From Halopseudomonas aestusnigri (GTDB taxonomy: Bacteria > Pseudomonadota > Gammaproteobacteria > Pseudomonadales > Pseudomonadaceae), in the NCBI RefSeq assembly GCF_002197985.1, contig NZ_NBYK01000010.1, positions 62,001 to 126,000 of the forward strand: 64,000 nucleotides of DNA. The letters are read 5' to 3'. Under the pieces are notes generated by a model. That model was given only the letters and a program-made list of their open reading frames with translations. It ran no database searches and was not told where the DNA came from. Both the position numbers and the translations under genes were made by a program. Position 1 is the first letter of the stretch; every line of letters begins with the position of its first letter. Positions 55,600-64,000 of the stretch are shown one piece after another.

Positions 55600-56723
55600 T
55601 GAATCCCCATTTCCTTGAGCATGACAGCATTCACTTTATGCACATCGTACTTCTCTTCCGCGATTTCACGCGAACGCTTACCCATGCGAACGGCCAGATC
55701 AGGGTCTTCAATAAATCGCGTCATAGCGTCGACCAACGCATCAACCGACTTCACAGGCACCAGAAAACCGTTCTCGCCATCGATGACCGTTTCACGGCAG
55801 CCAGGCGCGTCGGTAGTAATAATCGCGCGGCCCATTGCCATAGCTTCCAGAACACTACGGGGAGTCCCCTCTCGGTAACTGGGCAACACGAAGACGTGGG
55901 CTTGTGCGAGAACATCACGCACATCGGAAAGATGGCCGTGCCATACTAAACCTACGGACTTGGACCACTCCGTTGCTTCCTCCTCCGAAATTCCATTTGG
56001 ATTTGAGTCTGACCCGCCAACGAGATGGAACTCCACGTCAGGCCGGAGAGCATGAAGGTAGCGCGCTGCAGCAACGTACTCGCGGATACCTTTATCTCCG
56101 AGCAATCTCGCAACGAGCAAAAATCGCATAGGTGGAGCGGGTAGTGGCTGGAGGACAAAATGATCTAAATCAACACCCGACCCCGCAACTAGTCTCACCG
56201 GAACCCTTGAGGGCAAGAGGCCAAGGCGATTGAAATCATTACGGTCATCTGGATTCTGAAAGAAGACCAAAGTAGATTGTCTTAAGGCAATCCAATAAAG
56301 GCTACGTGCCAGGTGACCGACAATCCTACGTACGCCGCTAGCTCCACTGGTAAACGCATAGCCAAGACCTGTGATTAAGGCAACTCGATTCCGCACATTC
56401 ACAATCCGGGCAGCTATAAGGCCCCAGACAACAGGTTTTACAGTGTAGCCGATGAACAGGTCTGGACAAATCTGGCGCATTAACCCCATAAGCGCATAAA
56501 CTGTCCGGAGGTCCGCGATTGGATTAAGCCCTGAGCGCAACAAAGGCACGGCGTGGCAGTGGACCCCCCGCGACTCAAGCCAGTCTTTGGTTGGTTGGTC
56601 CAGATCAAGGCCTGGCGCCACAGCGTGAACTGTATAGCCCCTACCGCACATTTCCTCAATCAGAGCGCCCCGAAAATTGCGCAACGACGGTGCAAATGAA
56701 GCAAGGATGAGAATCTTGGTCAA
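55596..56723 (-). CDS. Glycosyltransferase family 4, PglA-like
   Basis: A 375-residue GT4 enzyme. The N-terminal half has ILASFAPSLRNFRGALIEEM; the C-terminal half has LVARLLGDKGIREYVAAAR, the HVFVLPSYREGTPRSVLEAMAMG nucleotide-sugar motif and a Glu pair. It resembles PglA, which adds the second sugar to the lipid-linked amino sugar. Codon use and base content begin to turn AT-rich in its N-terminal half (upstream of about 56.2 kb). It overlaps both neighbours by four bases. Confidence 0.88.
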   Translation of the reverse strand: MTKILILASFAPSLRNFRGALIEEMCGRGYTVHAVAPGLDLDQPTKDWLESRGVHCHAVPLLRSGLNPIADLRTVYALMGLMRQICPDLFIGYTVKPVVWGLIAARIVNVRNRVALITGLGYAFTSGASGVRRIVGHLARSLYWIALRQSTLVFFQNPDDRNDFNRLGLLPSRVPVRLVAGSGVDLDHFVLQPLPAPPMRFLLVARLLGDKGIREYVAAARYLHALRPDVEFHLVGGSDSNPNGISEEEATEWSKSVGLVWHGHLSDVRDVLAQAHVFVLPSYREGTPRSVLEAMAMGRAIITTDAPGCRETVIDGENGFLVPVKSVDALVDAMTRFIEDPDLAVRMGKRSREIAEEKYDVHKVNAVMLKEMGIQ

Positions 56724-57880
56724 TGTACAGACTCACTATTTCTAGAGTGATTCGAGCCACCTCTCCAAATCGAGAAAAGTAGGACAATTAGCATTGGCAA
56801 GAACATTGTTTTCTGCCTGATCGCGATGCCGAGATTGGCCGTTGTGTTGGCAAGCACGAACCAAGCTCCCAGAACAAAAAAAATATAAAAAGCAAAGGCA
56901 AAACGATTCAGATTAGATCGTGTACGCTTCAGTCGGAAAGCAACAACCAGAAACAGCAGCAAGAGCAATAAGTTTTCGAGCGAAACAGCAAAACTCAAAA
57001 GGCTGTTCGCATCAAAAAAAAGCGGCCGAAACAAGTAAGTGAATAGGCGCATTGGCGGAGACATTCCAGCAATATCGACGGAGCTACCCCCCTCAAGATT
57101 GTATCCTTGGCGCTCTTCAAAATAATTAGTAATATCGGCAACCCCGGTGGCATCTCCAAGGCCGGCATAACTCAGGCCAAACTGAACACCCGCGACACTT
57201 AGTGGAATTGCTGCCAACAGAAGAAGTAATTTCTTAATGGCTCCCATTTGGGAAGAAACCAGCAGAGCAAGGCATAGCGCTATAAGAAAGATACCTGCCA
57301 TATGCGGCCTAGGTATCAGAAAGAGAACCGCCCCGAGCCCTATTGCCGGGAAACGTCTACCTGGATCCAAAGCAGCCCAAGTCACAAGACCTGCGGCCAT
57401 GAAGGTCAGGGCATCTTTACCTATTGCCGAACTCCAAAAACTCAAACCTGGCAGATATAAAAAGAACACGCTAAAGTTTCGAATATAACGAGAGCTATTG
57501 CGAGTCACCTCTTGCACCCCAGAAGCAAATGCAAGAAGACCTATATAACCAAATATATTAAATACAAGAAAGGCATTTCCATACGAGAAACCCAGCCCTT
57601 GTGAAAGCAAGGCAGTTATGAAGTATATCCCAGACGTACCAAAGCTAAAATCAAACTCATACTCAAGCGAATTCAAATAATACAACCTTGAATCCGCGAC
57701 ATTATCTAGAGAGTACCAAATATAGAAAATACAAAAAAAACTATGCCAAAGATAAAGCGAAATAGCCCTACCATTAGAAACTTGAAAAATACGCCTTTGT
57801 GCGAAAGCAACAAACACCCCTGCAAAAAAAATAAAAAATGCAGAAATTACATGCCATGCTGTGTCTGCAAATACAAGCAT
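56720..57880 (-). CDS. Putative O-antigen polymerase (Wzy-like membrane protein)
   Basis: A 386-residue protein with about 10 or more hydrophobic helices and one larger loop (about 235-275), the general layout of Wzy polymerases. No strong family motif is visible, which is normal for Wzy. I chose the ATG at 57880; a TTG nine codons earlier overlaps the asnB-like gene. The base content is clearly AT-rich compared with the flanks. Position between glycosyltransferases and the amidotransferase supports the assignment. Confidence 0.7.
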   Translation of the reverse strand: MLVFADTAWHVISAFFIFFAGVFVAFAQRRIFQVSNGRAISLYLWHSFFCIFYIWYSLDNVADSRLYYLNSLEYEFDFSFGTSGIYFITALLSQGLGFSYGNAFLVFNIFGYIGLLAFASGVQEVTRNSSRYIRNFSVFFLYLPGLSFWSSAIGKDALTFMAAGLVTWAALDPGRRFPAIGLGAVLFLIPRPHMAGIFLIALCLALLVSSQMGAIKKLLLLLAAIPLSVAGVQFGLSYAGLGDATGVADITNYFEERQGYNLEGGSSVDIAGMSPPMRLFTYLFRPLFFDANSLLSFAVSLENLLLLLLFLVVAFRLKRTRSNLNRFAFAFYIFFVLGAWFVLANTTANLGIAIRQKTMFLPMLIVLLFSIWRGGSNHSRNSESVH

Positions 57881-57881
57881 C

Positions 57882-59810
57882 TCAAATAACCCTAGAGTTA
57901 GATTCAAGCCACGCCTGAAACATCAGCACGGTCCATAGTTGGTGATGCCACCGACGCTTCCCCGTTTGATGCTCATCCCACAACGTGCGCACCAGTCTGG
58001 TATCAAAGTATCCGCCCCTATTTAGAGCATCTTCACTCAGCAAAGTCTCTGCCCAGTCCCTAAGAGGCCCCCCAAGCCAATGTTCGATAGGGATGCCGAA
58101 GCCCATCTTTGGGCGTTCAAATAGTTCTCTGGGCACATGACGGGCCAGAACTTCACGCAACGGCCATTTCATTCGACCCTGACGATTCTTGATGTCACAC
58201 GGTAAGCTCCAAGCATACTCAACGACCCGGTGATCAAGCATGGGAACACGCGCTTCCAAACTGACAGCCATGCTGGCTCTATCGACCTTCGTCAGAATAT
58301 CGCCAGGGAGATAGGTTAACGTATCGAGATACATCATGACTTCGCGAAAGTCTTCAAGCTCCGGCCAGTCTTCCGCTCTGCTTAATAAAGTACCTGCTTC
58401 CGTAGCGCCCAGTAGCAGTGAGTCCGGTGCCTGAAATTGGGAAACCAAGCTTCGATAATAGGCCTTACCTTCCGAATGAGACAACACATCCCCCAGCTTT
58501 CGCAGGCGGTCACCAAGGGCAGGATATTGAAAACGCTTCGGCATATTCTGCATAACCTGATCAATCGCATGCGATGGTGCATGCGACAGAATTGCAGCCA
58601 ATATTTTTCGCACAGGTGCGGGTAATCGACGCAAACCGCGATAGAGATTGAATCCCTGACCATAACGGTTGTATCCGCAAAACAGCTCGTCCCCCCCATC
58701 GCCGGACAGGCTAACAGTGACAGATTCCCGTGTCATTTTAGACAGTAAATAGGTAGGTATCTGAGAGGAATCGGCGAATGGCTCGTCCCAGAATTCAGGT
58801 AGTAGCGGGACGACATCCAACGCATCTTGGGGGCTGACATAAAGCTCGGTGTGATCCGTGCCAAGATGTGCCGCAATAGCCTTGGCGTGTTCTGCCTCGT
58901 TGAAACCTGGGACATCAAAACCGATGGTGAAGGTTTTAATCGGCTTATGAGATTGCGCCTGCATCATAGCGACTACTACGGAAGAATCGATGCCTCCAGA
59001 CAAGAAAGCGCCCAAAGGAACGTCAGCCTCCATTCGCATACCAATCGCATCAAGAAGTAAGCACTCAAGTTGCTCAATCACCTGAGAGGTTGGCTCAGTT
59101 CTGCGCGGTGAGTTAACCGCATCCTTCAAAGACCAGTAGGGAACTGGCTTTTTCGCAATGCCGGACTCAACTTCAACCCAATGAGCCGGAGGCAGCTTAG
59201 CGACCCCCTCATAAATACATAACGGATCTGGTACGTACGCATGACGCAAATAGGTTGCGACAACATCGCGATCAACCCTACCAGACCAGTCCGGATGAGC
59301 AGCCATAGACTTGAGCTCAGAAGAGAATAGGAACGAGTTCCCCGAACGACCATAAAACAGCGGTTTTTCACCAAGGCGATCTCTAGCCAAAGACAAAACC
59401 CGCCTAACGTTGTCCCAAACAGCAAACGCAAACATACCGTTTAACCGAGGCAAAGCACCTTCTAACCCCCAGAGTTGCAAGGCAGCCAATAGCGTCTCGG
59501 TATCAGAGTGCCCCCTCCAACCAAACCTCCAGCCAGCTGCATTGATAGTACGCCTCAATTCTAAATGGTTATATATCTCGCCATTGAAAACGAGCACAAA
59601 GCGCCCATCAGCAGACAACATCGGCTGTCGACCCGCGTCACTCAGATCAAGAATTGCTAACCGTCGATGCGCTAAAGCGACGCCGGCTTCCGCATCAAAC
59701 CACACTCCGGCACCGTCAGGGCCTCGATGACTGATCTGATCTGCCATTCGCGTTGCGATGTGCTCGAATGCTGACGTACCGTGACTAATAAAACCCGCAA
59801 TCCCGCACAT
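57882..59810 (-). CDS. Asparagine synthase (glutamine-hydrolysing)-like amidotransferase
   Basis: A 642-residue protein. The ATG at 59810 leaves Cys 2 (MCGIAGF) as the class II glutaminase nucleophile, followed by [12 protein letters not shown] and [11 protein letters not shown]. The synthase half has the PP-loop [15 protein letters not shown] and [15 protein letters not shown]. Inside O-antigen clusters such proteins (WbpS type) are thought to amidate uronic acids rather than make asparagine. The start overlaps the stop of the upstream glycosyltransferase gene. Confidence 0.9.
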   Translation of the reverse strand: MCGIAGFISHGTSAFEHIATRMADQISHRGPDGAGVWFDAEAGVALAHRRLAILDLSDAGRQPMLSADGRFVLVFNGEIYNHLELRRTINAAGWRFGWRGHSDTETLLAALQLWGLEGALPRLNGMFAFAVWDNVRRVLSLARDRLGEKPLFYGRSGNSFLFSSELKSMAAHPDWSGRVDRDVVATYLRHAYVPDPLCIYEGVAKLPPAHWVEVESGIAKKPVPYWSLKDAVNSPRRTEPTSQVIEQLECLLLDAIGMRMEADVPLGAFLSGGIDSSVVVAMMQAQSHKPIKTFTIGFDVPGFNEAEHAKAIAAHLGTDHTELYVSPQDALDVVPLLPEFWDEPFADSSQIPTYLLSKMTRESVTVSLSGDGGDELFCGYNRYGQGFNLYRGLRRLPAPVRKILAAILSHAPSHAIDQVMQNMPKRFQYPALGDRLRKLGDVLSHSEGKAYYRSLVSQFQAPDSLLLGATEAGTLLSRAEDWPELEDFREVMMYLDTLTYLPGDILTKVDRASMAVSLEARVPMLDHRVVEYAWSLPCDIKNRQGRMKWPLREVLARHVPRELFERPKMGFGIPIEHWLGGPLRDWAETLLSEDALNRGGYFDTRLVRTLWDEHQTGKRRWHHQLWTVLMFQAWLESNSRVI

Positions 59811-60946
59811 CAAACTGACTCCTTAAGTACAGACCGATAGAGGGCGCTATAACGCTCTACCACCGATGAAACCGAATAATGGTTCGCTATCCTGTCACGA
59901 GCTGCTATGCCGCGCTCTCTAAGAGTTATTGGCGCACAAGAAAGCGCCGCGTGAAGGGACGCAACTAGACCCTCAAGATCACGCGCAGGTGAAACCCATC
60001 CGGTATTCCCAACTATTTCACGCGCATCGCCAACGTCTGTTGCGACGCAAGGCACCCCCGTAGCCATCGCCTCGCCGATAACGTTTGGGAAACCTTCGGT
60101 ACGTGATGAAAGACAAAAAAGATCCATTGCTCGCATCAAATCCTGTACATCCGCTCGCTGTCCCAACAACAAAGTGTTGTGATCAGGAGGATTGAACCGA
60201 TCTAGATCTCGGCCTACCGCCAGCAGCCAGGCATTCTTGTGCGTTTTAGAGATGGTTCGAAATGCCCTAAAAAGAAGCTCTGGATCTTTTTCTAAGTGAC
60301 CTCGACCAACATAGCCGATCACAATGGCATCCTGAGGAATAGCAAGAGAGTTACGAACCTCTCTGCGTGTACCTTCACACGGAAACCACATTCCGGTATC
60401 AAACCCGTTCGGCAGATGAACAGCCTTATCATCCTGATAGCCATGAGTGGCAAATTGAGCGCGAGAACGTGCGGAGTTATAAATTATGGCCTGCGTTGCG
60501 CCTGAGAGAGCCGCCTCAAGCCGGATCAGTCCTCGCTTCATCCAGGACTCATCCTCCAGAGTGTCAAGACTAGTACGTTGATTCCAAAGAAGTCTGGCAT
60601 CTTTATTGCCGCAACGCCGAGCAAACGTTGCCGCTAGATTGCCATGGAGCATCCAACCTTGCAGGATATCTGCGGGCTCCTCAGATACCGCTGCTAGCAA
60701 TCTTCGGAAAGCACCGATAGTAGGTTTACCGGGGTTCATATCAAGACAGGTAACGGGAACCCCTGCCTCATGCAATAACGGGCCATAATAGCCTGGCCCC
60801 ATAAGCGAAATTACACGATTACAGAATTCCCTTTCGAGCCCATTTGTCAGCAAGGTATACAACGCCCGCTCGGCACCTCCAACTTCAAGGCCGGTGATGA
60901 CATGAGTTATCGATACCAAGTATTTCGCTTTTAAAATAGTTTGCAT
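59810..60946 (-). CDS. Glycosyltransferase family 4
   Basis: A 378-residue GT4 enzyme: [17 protein letters not shown] near the N-terminus binds the acceptor, with [35 protein letters not shown] and the [21 protein letters not shown] donor motif later. Its substrate is unknown. Its start lies 62 bases inside the upstream glycosyltransferase gene, an unusually long overlap. Confidence 0.88.
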   Translation of the reverse strand: MQTILKAKYLVSITHVITGLEVGGAERALYTLLTNGLEREFCNRVISLMGPGYYGPLLHEAGVPVTCLDMNPGKPTIGAFRRLLAAVSEEPADILQGWMLHGNLAATFARRCGNKDARLLWNQRTSLDTLEDESWMKRGLIRLEAALSGATQAIIYNSARSRAQFATHGYQDDKAVHLPNGFDTGMWFPCEGTRREVRNSLAIPQDAIVIGYVGRGHLEKDPELLFRAFRTISKTHKNAWLLAVGRDLDRFNPPDHNTLLLGQRADVQDLMRAMDLFCLSSRTEGFPNVIGEAMATGVPCVATDVGDAREIVGNTGWVSPARDLEGLVASLHAALSCAPITLRERGIAARDRIANHYSVSSVVERYSALYRSVLKESV

Positions 60947-61985
60947 AACACTCTACAGTATGTTCCTCAAGTACACGAAGCCTTGCTTTTCGACCCAATC
61001 GTTTGCGCAAGTCGTCATCACTAAGCAATTTTTTTATAGCCTGCAAAAGCGCACCAGAGTCATAAGGAATCAAAACTGCACAATTTTCATCCAAAAATCT
61101 ACGAGTTTCTCCAACATCTGTTGCAATAATTGCACACTCAGATGCCATAGCCTCTAGGACAGACTGTGATGGATAATTATTTGTTGACTGCAGTGACAAA
61201 AATATCTTTGTTCGGCCAAGCACCGTTAACGGCTCATCGGTTTCGTATATAGAAAAGCCCTCAAAATCCATCTTAAGCGCCCCAAAACCACAAAGATGAA
61301 CATTTAGACCAGCCATATCCTGCTTTATTGAATTTAACAGATCATAACCTTTATTCTCGACAAACCTAGCAAGCATCAAAACATCAATATCACGACGCGA
61401 CGAAATATCAACCTGAGAAAAGTCAGTAAAACTACAAGGCGCCACCTTATAGTGCGCCCCGCCAGAACCACCAACTATCGTTTTCAGAATATTTCTTGCT
61501 TCAGCAGAAAGACAGTCAATACGGGAAAACAGCCTCACCGCCAAATTCGCATGGATTTTTTTTTGCCAATTTATTTTTAACGCAAAAGTTATATCAACCA
61601 TTGAAACGCTTTTTTGCTTTCTTAAAGCAAGAAACCCACCAAAAAATGAAGAAATAACTCCTGGATTACAGCAAAAATGGATATGGTATTTTTTTAGCCC
61701 AATGATCATCCATGCAAGAGAAAGGGCGTCCCGTAGCCCTCCAAAAACACTAACATCATCTTCTCGATCTCTGCCATACATCAAAACCCTGACACCAGAA
61801 TTTCTATTCAGATGACGCTCGACATTAAGCTCCGCGCCTTTTCTTGCAAGCAGGACTATCTCACCCACTTGGCTGCGTTCTGCCAAATGGGATGCAAGAC
61901 GAACATATCGCCGTTCCATGCCCCCAAAGTTCTTGCCAGCCCAAAGTACAAAGGCTACTCGAACGGGCTCTTCTTTTCTATTCAT
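60885..61985 (-). CDS. Glycosyltransferase family 4 (AT-rich)
   Basis: A 366-residue protein with a GT4 layout: FVLWAGKNFGGMERRYVRLA (sugar-acceptor loop), LMLARFVENKGYDLL, and the donor motif SLQSTNNYPSQSVLEAMASE. The central ILKTIVGGSGGAHYKVAP is less typical. Base content is the lowest in the window, around the wzx-to-glycosyltransferase junction, which points to horizontal acquisition. Substrate unknown. Its 3' end overlaps the next gene by 62 bases. Confidence 0.82.
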   Translation of the reverse strand: MNRKEEPVRVAFVLWAGKNFGGMERRYVRLASHLAERSQVGEIVLLARKGAELNVERHLNRNSGVRVLMYGRDREDDVSVFGGLRDALSLAWMIIGLKKYHIHFCCNPGVISSFFGGFLALRKQKSVSMVDITFALKINWQKKIHANLAVRLFSRIDCLSAEARNILKTIVGGSGGAHYKVAPCSFTDFSQVDISSRRDIDVLMLARFVENKGYDLLNSIKQDMAGLNVHLCGFGALKMDFEGFSIYETDEPLTVLGRTKIFLSLQSTNNYPSQSVLEAMASECAIIATDVGETRRFLDENCAVLIPYDSGALLQAIKKLLSDDDLRKRLGRKARLRVLEEHTVECYANYFKSEILGIDNSCHHRP

Positions 61986-62233
61986 GCTCCCCCTTAGACG
62001 GCAACCTTAAACATGCCAAGCAACCACATAGCCAAGTTATAAATACAGGACCAGCCATTTTCCAACTTCCAAACAAGAGCGCTCAAACGAAAATCCAAAA
62101 AAAGATACAACCTTAAAACTCTAAAACACGTCAACACCAGCAACGAAACAAAAAACAAACCGACCATAAAAATCGTTAATCTTATTTCGACACACAAAAA
62201 ACACACACCGCCTTTGCAACTCTGGAGAGCACG
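61986..62233. other. AT-rich gap between wzx and the first glycosyltransferase
   Basis: About 250 bp, strongly AT-rich. One open frame (62206-61994 on the minus strand, 70 codons, GTG start, hydrophobic) has no ribosome binding site and I do not call it a gene. The gap may be a remnant of cassette exchange or may hold an internal promoter. Confidence 0.5.
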
Positions 62234-63523
62234 CTATACTGCACTAATTTTCGACAATCCAATTTTCGATGCACCAACCACCACTGCTATATAAAGAAGG
62301 TAAAAGACTGCAGAACTTATCGCATAAGCTGGAACTAGCCAACCCTGATCAATACCTGCAGCAAAGGTAACCCCCCCTACGCGAAGCAAAAACCCTGCAA
62401 TCTGAAGGCACATAGCCCAATGTTGACGATTAACCGTGTGAAGCACCGTTGACACCGGCGATGCAATAAACTGAAAAGCCATCCAAGGAACAAGCCACGC
62501 CACAATCTCTCCAGAACGAGCCCATTCAACACCAAATATCCACGGAAATAAAATGGGGGAAAGAAGGGCGGCAGCGACAAGAGGAGCAGTACCTATTATC
62601 ACCAGCCTCCGCATAATTGAAAAAGTAAAATGCGCCAGTCTTCCCTGTCGAAATTCCTCCGGCGCCCGAGACATGTAGACTTGCGAAATTGATGCACCCA
62701 GAAGAGTCATAGGCGCCGTCATGATTTGCATCGCAAGCAGGAGAAAGCCCGCCTCACTACCTCCATATGCTGCAATGAGTAACACCGGCACTTGAATACC
62801 CGCGATATTAAATAAGGCCTCGGGCGTTGAATAAAGAGGATAACGATAGTATTTGCGTAGTGCTGCTCTCATCCTATTTGGACATATACTACGTAGGGTT
62901 CGGCGGTCGGACCGCACTGCCTGAAATGCAAGAGTCACCCCACCTGCGCCAGTATTAAGCGCGTTACCTAACAAAAGACCTAGAGGAGCCATGCCTGCCC
63001 ATCCGAGCGTAAGAATGGTGGTCACACCAGTCACTGCCTGCCCGACCCGCGTTCGCGCTATCGCTCCGAAGCGTCGCGCACGAGTGGCCCAGAATTGAAA
63101 CGCAGCATAGCTGCCGGCCAATGCGACCCCAAGCGGAACCAACCAGAGATGAGGGGCAATTTCGGGCTTACCGAACAGCTGAGCCAGAGGGGATGGCATT
63201 GTCAAGGTCAAGAGCAGCGCTATACCAGAAACGACAAATAGCGCAGTCAGCGCAAGAGCTAATAGATTCGCAGCATCTGTCTCATCGTCCGCCAGAGGAA
63301 TAGCAATTTCAAGCCGGAAACACGCCATCACTGAAACAAGACTAACAAGCGAAAGATAGACCGCAAGAATGGCAAAATCCTCGGGCGCGTATAGCCGAGT
63401 GACCAAAGGCAAAGCAGCAAGCGAAAGAGCACGACCGAGAACCGTTCCTAATGCCAGCTTCAGAACATCGCGCAGGAAGCGGCCACTCGCAAGATGGCGT
63501 ACCTTGCCAGCAATTCCCTGCAT
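62234..63523 (-). CDS. O-antigen flippase (Wzx-like)
   Basis: A 429-residue membrane protein with about 12 helices of the polysaccharide biosynthesis/MOP flippase family: LALGTVLGRALSLAALPLVTRLYAPEDFAI at the start, and QVPVLLIAAYGGSEAGFLLLAMQIM in the second half. It would flip the undecaprenyl-linked repeat unit across the inner membrane. The ATG at 63523 overlaps the stop of the WbpE-like gene by four bases; a TTG one codon upstream is not needed. Base content is less AT-rich than in the following glycosyltransferase. Confidence 0.88.
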   Translation of the reverse strand: MQGIAGKVRHLASGRFLRDVLKLALGTVLGRALSLAALPLVTRLYAPEDFAILAVYLSLVSLVSVMACFRLEIAIPLADDETDAANLLALALTALFVVSGIALLLTLTMPSPLAQLFGKPEIAPHLWLVPLGVALAGSYAAFQFWATRARRFGAIARTRVGQAVTGVTTILTLGWAGMAPLGLLLGNALNTGAGGVTLAFQAVRSDRRTLRSICPNRMRAALRKYYRYPLYSTPEALFNIAGIQVPVLLIAAYGGSEAGFLLLAMQIMTAPMTLLGASISQVYMSRAPEEFRQGRLAHFTFSIMRRLVIIGTAPLVAAALLSPILFPWIFGVEWARSGEIVAWLVPWMAFQFIASPVSTVLHTVNRQHWAMCLQIAGFLLRVGGVTFAAGIDQGWLVPAYAISSAVFYLLYIAVVVGASKIGLSKISAV

Positions 63524-64000
63524 CAAAAGACACTCGCTCTTGCGGCGGCAATAGCAGAAACAATCTGTTTGATATGCTCTTGCAGTAGGTAGGGATGCAT
63601 TGGCAAGCTCATGACTTCAGCTGAAGCCCGGTCTCCATGCGGCAAACTGGAGGACATTACAGCCACCGCGGGTTGACGATTTAAGGGTAACGGGTAGTGC
63701 ACGGCTGTCGGCACTCCGGCTACCTTAAGAGCGGCCTGCAACGCATCGCGATTATCCACGCGTACCGTGTACTGAGCCCAAGCGCTAGTGCAGCCCTTCA
63801 TGATACTCGGGGTCGTGATACCAAGTTTCGCCAACGCAGTATGATAAGCATCAGCCACTTTCTGACGGGCTGCAATCTCATCATTCAGAATAGTAAGTTT
63901 GGGTAGGAGGATTGCCGCCTGAATCGTATCAAGCCGTGAGTTCACCCCAACACGAACATGACGATAACGTTCTTCTTGACCGTGGCGAGCGATCTGTCTA
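63523..64000 (-). CDS. wbpE: Sugar-nucleotide aminotransferase, WbpE-like (5' end outside window)
   Basis: C-terminal part of a DegT/DnrJ/EryC1/StrS aminotransferase. NSRLDTIQAAILLPKL, AQYTVRVDNRDALQAALK, AGVPTAVHYPLPLNRQPAV and VMSLPMHPYL match P. aeruginosa WbpE, which aminates the 3-keto intermediate of the UDP-ManNAc(3NAc)A pathway. About 160 codons are visible; the rest, including the PLP Lys, lies beyond 64000. The stop overlaps the wzx start. It suggests the O-antigen contains a diacetamido-uronic acid, which the asnB-like amidotransferase might amidate. Confidence 0.9.
   Translation of the reverse strand, partial: RQIARHGQEERYRHVRVGVNSRLDTIQAAILLPKLTILNDEIAARQKVADAYHTALAKLGITTPSIMKGCTSAWAQYTVRVDNRDALQAALKVAGVPTAVHYPLPLNRQPAVAVMSSSLPHGDRASAEVMSLPMHPYLLQEHIKQIVSAIAAARASVF

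Noticed and set aside
61994-62206. Hydrophobic 70-codon open frame in the AT-rich gap
   Set aside because: GTG start without ribosome binding site, low-complexity hydrophobic composition and no recognised family.

Overview
The window looks like a chromosomal segment of a Pseudomonadaceae bacterium, probably a salt-tolerant, marine-type lineage (Halopseudomonas or a related Pseudomonas). From about 1 to 17.9 kb the gene order nudC, ChpA-like gene, enoyl-CoA isomerase, nhaB, dnaQ, rnhA, methyltransferase, gloB, mltD, nppA1-A2-B-C-D, fabI follows the P. aeruginosa PA1823-PA1806 order as I remember it. NhaB and a fused glucosylglycerol-phosphate synthase/phosphatase (GgpPS) fit a salt-tolerant organism. 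I found no rRNA, tRNA, transposase, integrase, CRISPR array or phage genes.

Layout. 1-18 kb: conserved housekeeping block (fatty-acid isomerase, Na+/H+ antiporter, DNA polymerase III epsilon, RNase HI, glyoxalase II, lytic transglycosylase, a peptide ABC importer, enoyl-ACP reductase). 18-26 kb: ammonium channel divergent from an EAL phosphodiesterase with NtrC-like and sigma-54-like sites between them; a PhoP/PhoQ-type two-component system with two PepSY proteins; a patatin-like lipase; a methyltransferase; small peptidase and DNA-repair genes. 26-37 kb: tag-like glycosylase, ttcA, a Yip1 protein, a DnaJ-related protein, a lipoprotein of the choice-of-anchor I type with PhoB boxes, ggpPS with an MFS transporter, and small enzymes. 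37-49 kb: a Kef-type antiporter, a CvfB-like S1 protein, a phytase-esterase-like lipoprotein with a second PhoB-type promoter, an AraC/LysE pair, a DUF6351 lipoprotein with a MocR regulator, and an SGNH hydrolase. 49-64 kb: a sugar-nucleotide and O-antigen block on the minus strand. It runs from wbpE and a flippase through glycosyltransferases, an asparagine-synthase-like amidotransferase, a Wzy-like polymerase and pglA/C/D/E-like genes to galU, a degenerate UDP-glucose dehydrogenase homologue and pgi. The part from about 56.2 to 63 kb is visibly AT-richer than its surroundings and looks acquired.

Repeats. Several intergenic gaps (18.0, 37.2-37.4, 40.35-40.5 and 48.7-49.0 kb) carry one family of short palindromic elements built on GGCGGAC...GTCCGCCCTACG and GTAGGGTGG...CCACC. 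At 48.7-49.0 kb they form a tandem array with an exact 137-bp period. Two 20-bp palindromes between galU and the aminotransferase gene look related in style.

Most notable points: the shared PhoB promoter layout of two unlinked lipoprotein genes, the compound palindromic repeats, the nitrogen-type control region in front of a c-di-GMP phosphodiesterase, and a Ugd homologue that lost its Rossmann glycines and a catalytic-site Asn. I did not find a clear new defence or mobile system.
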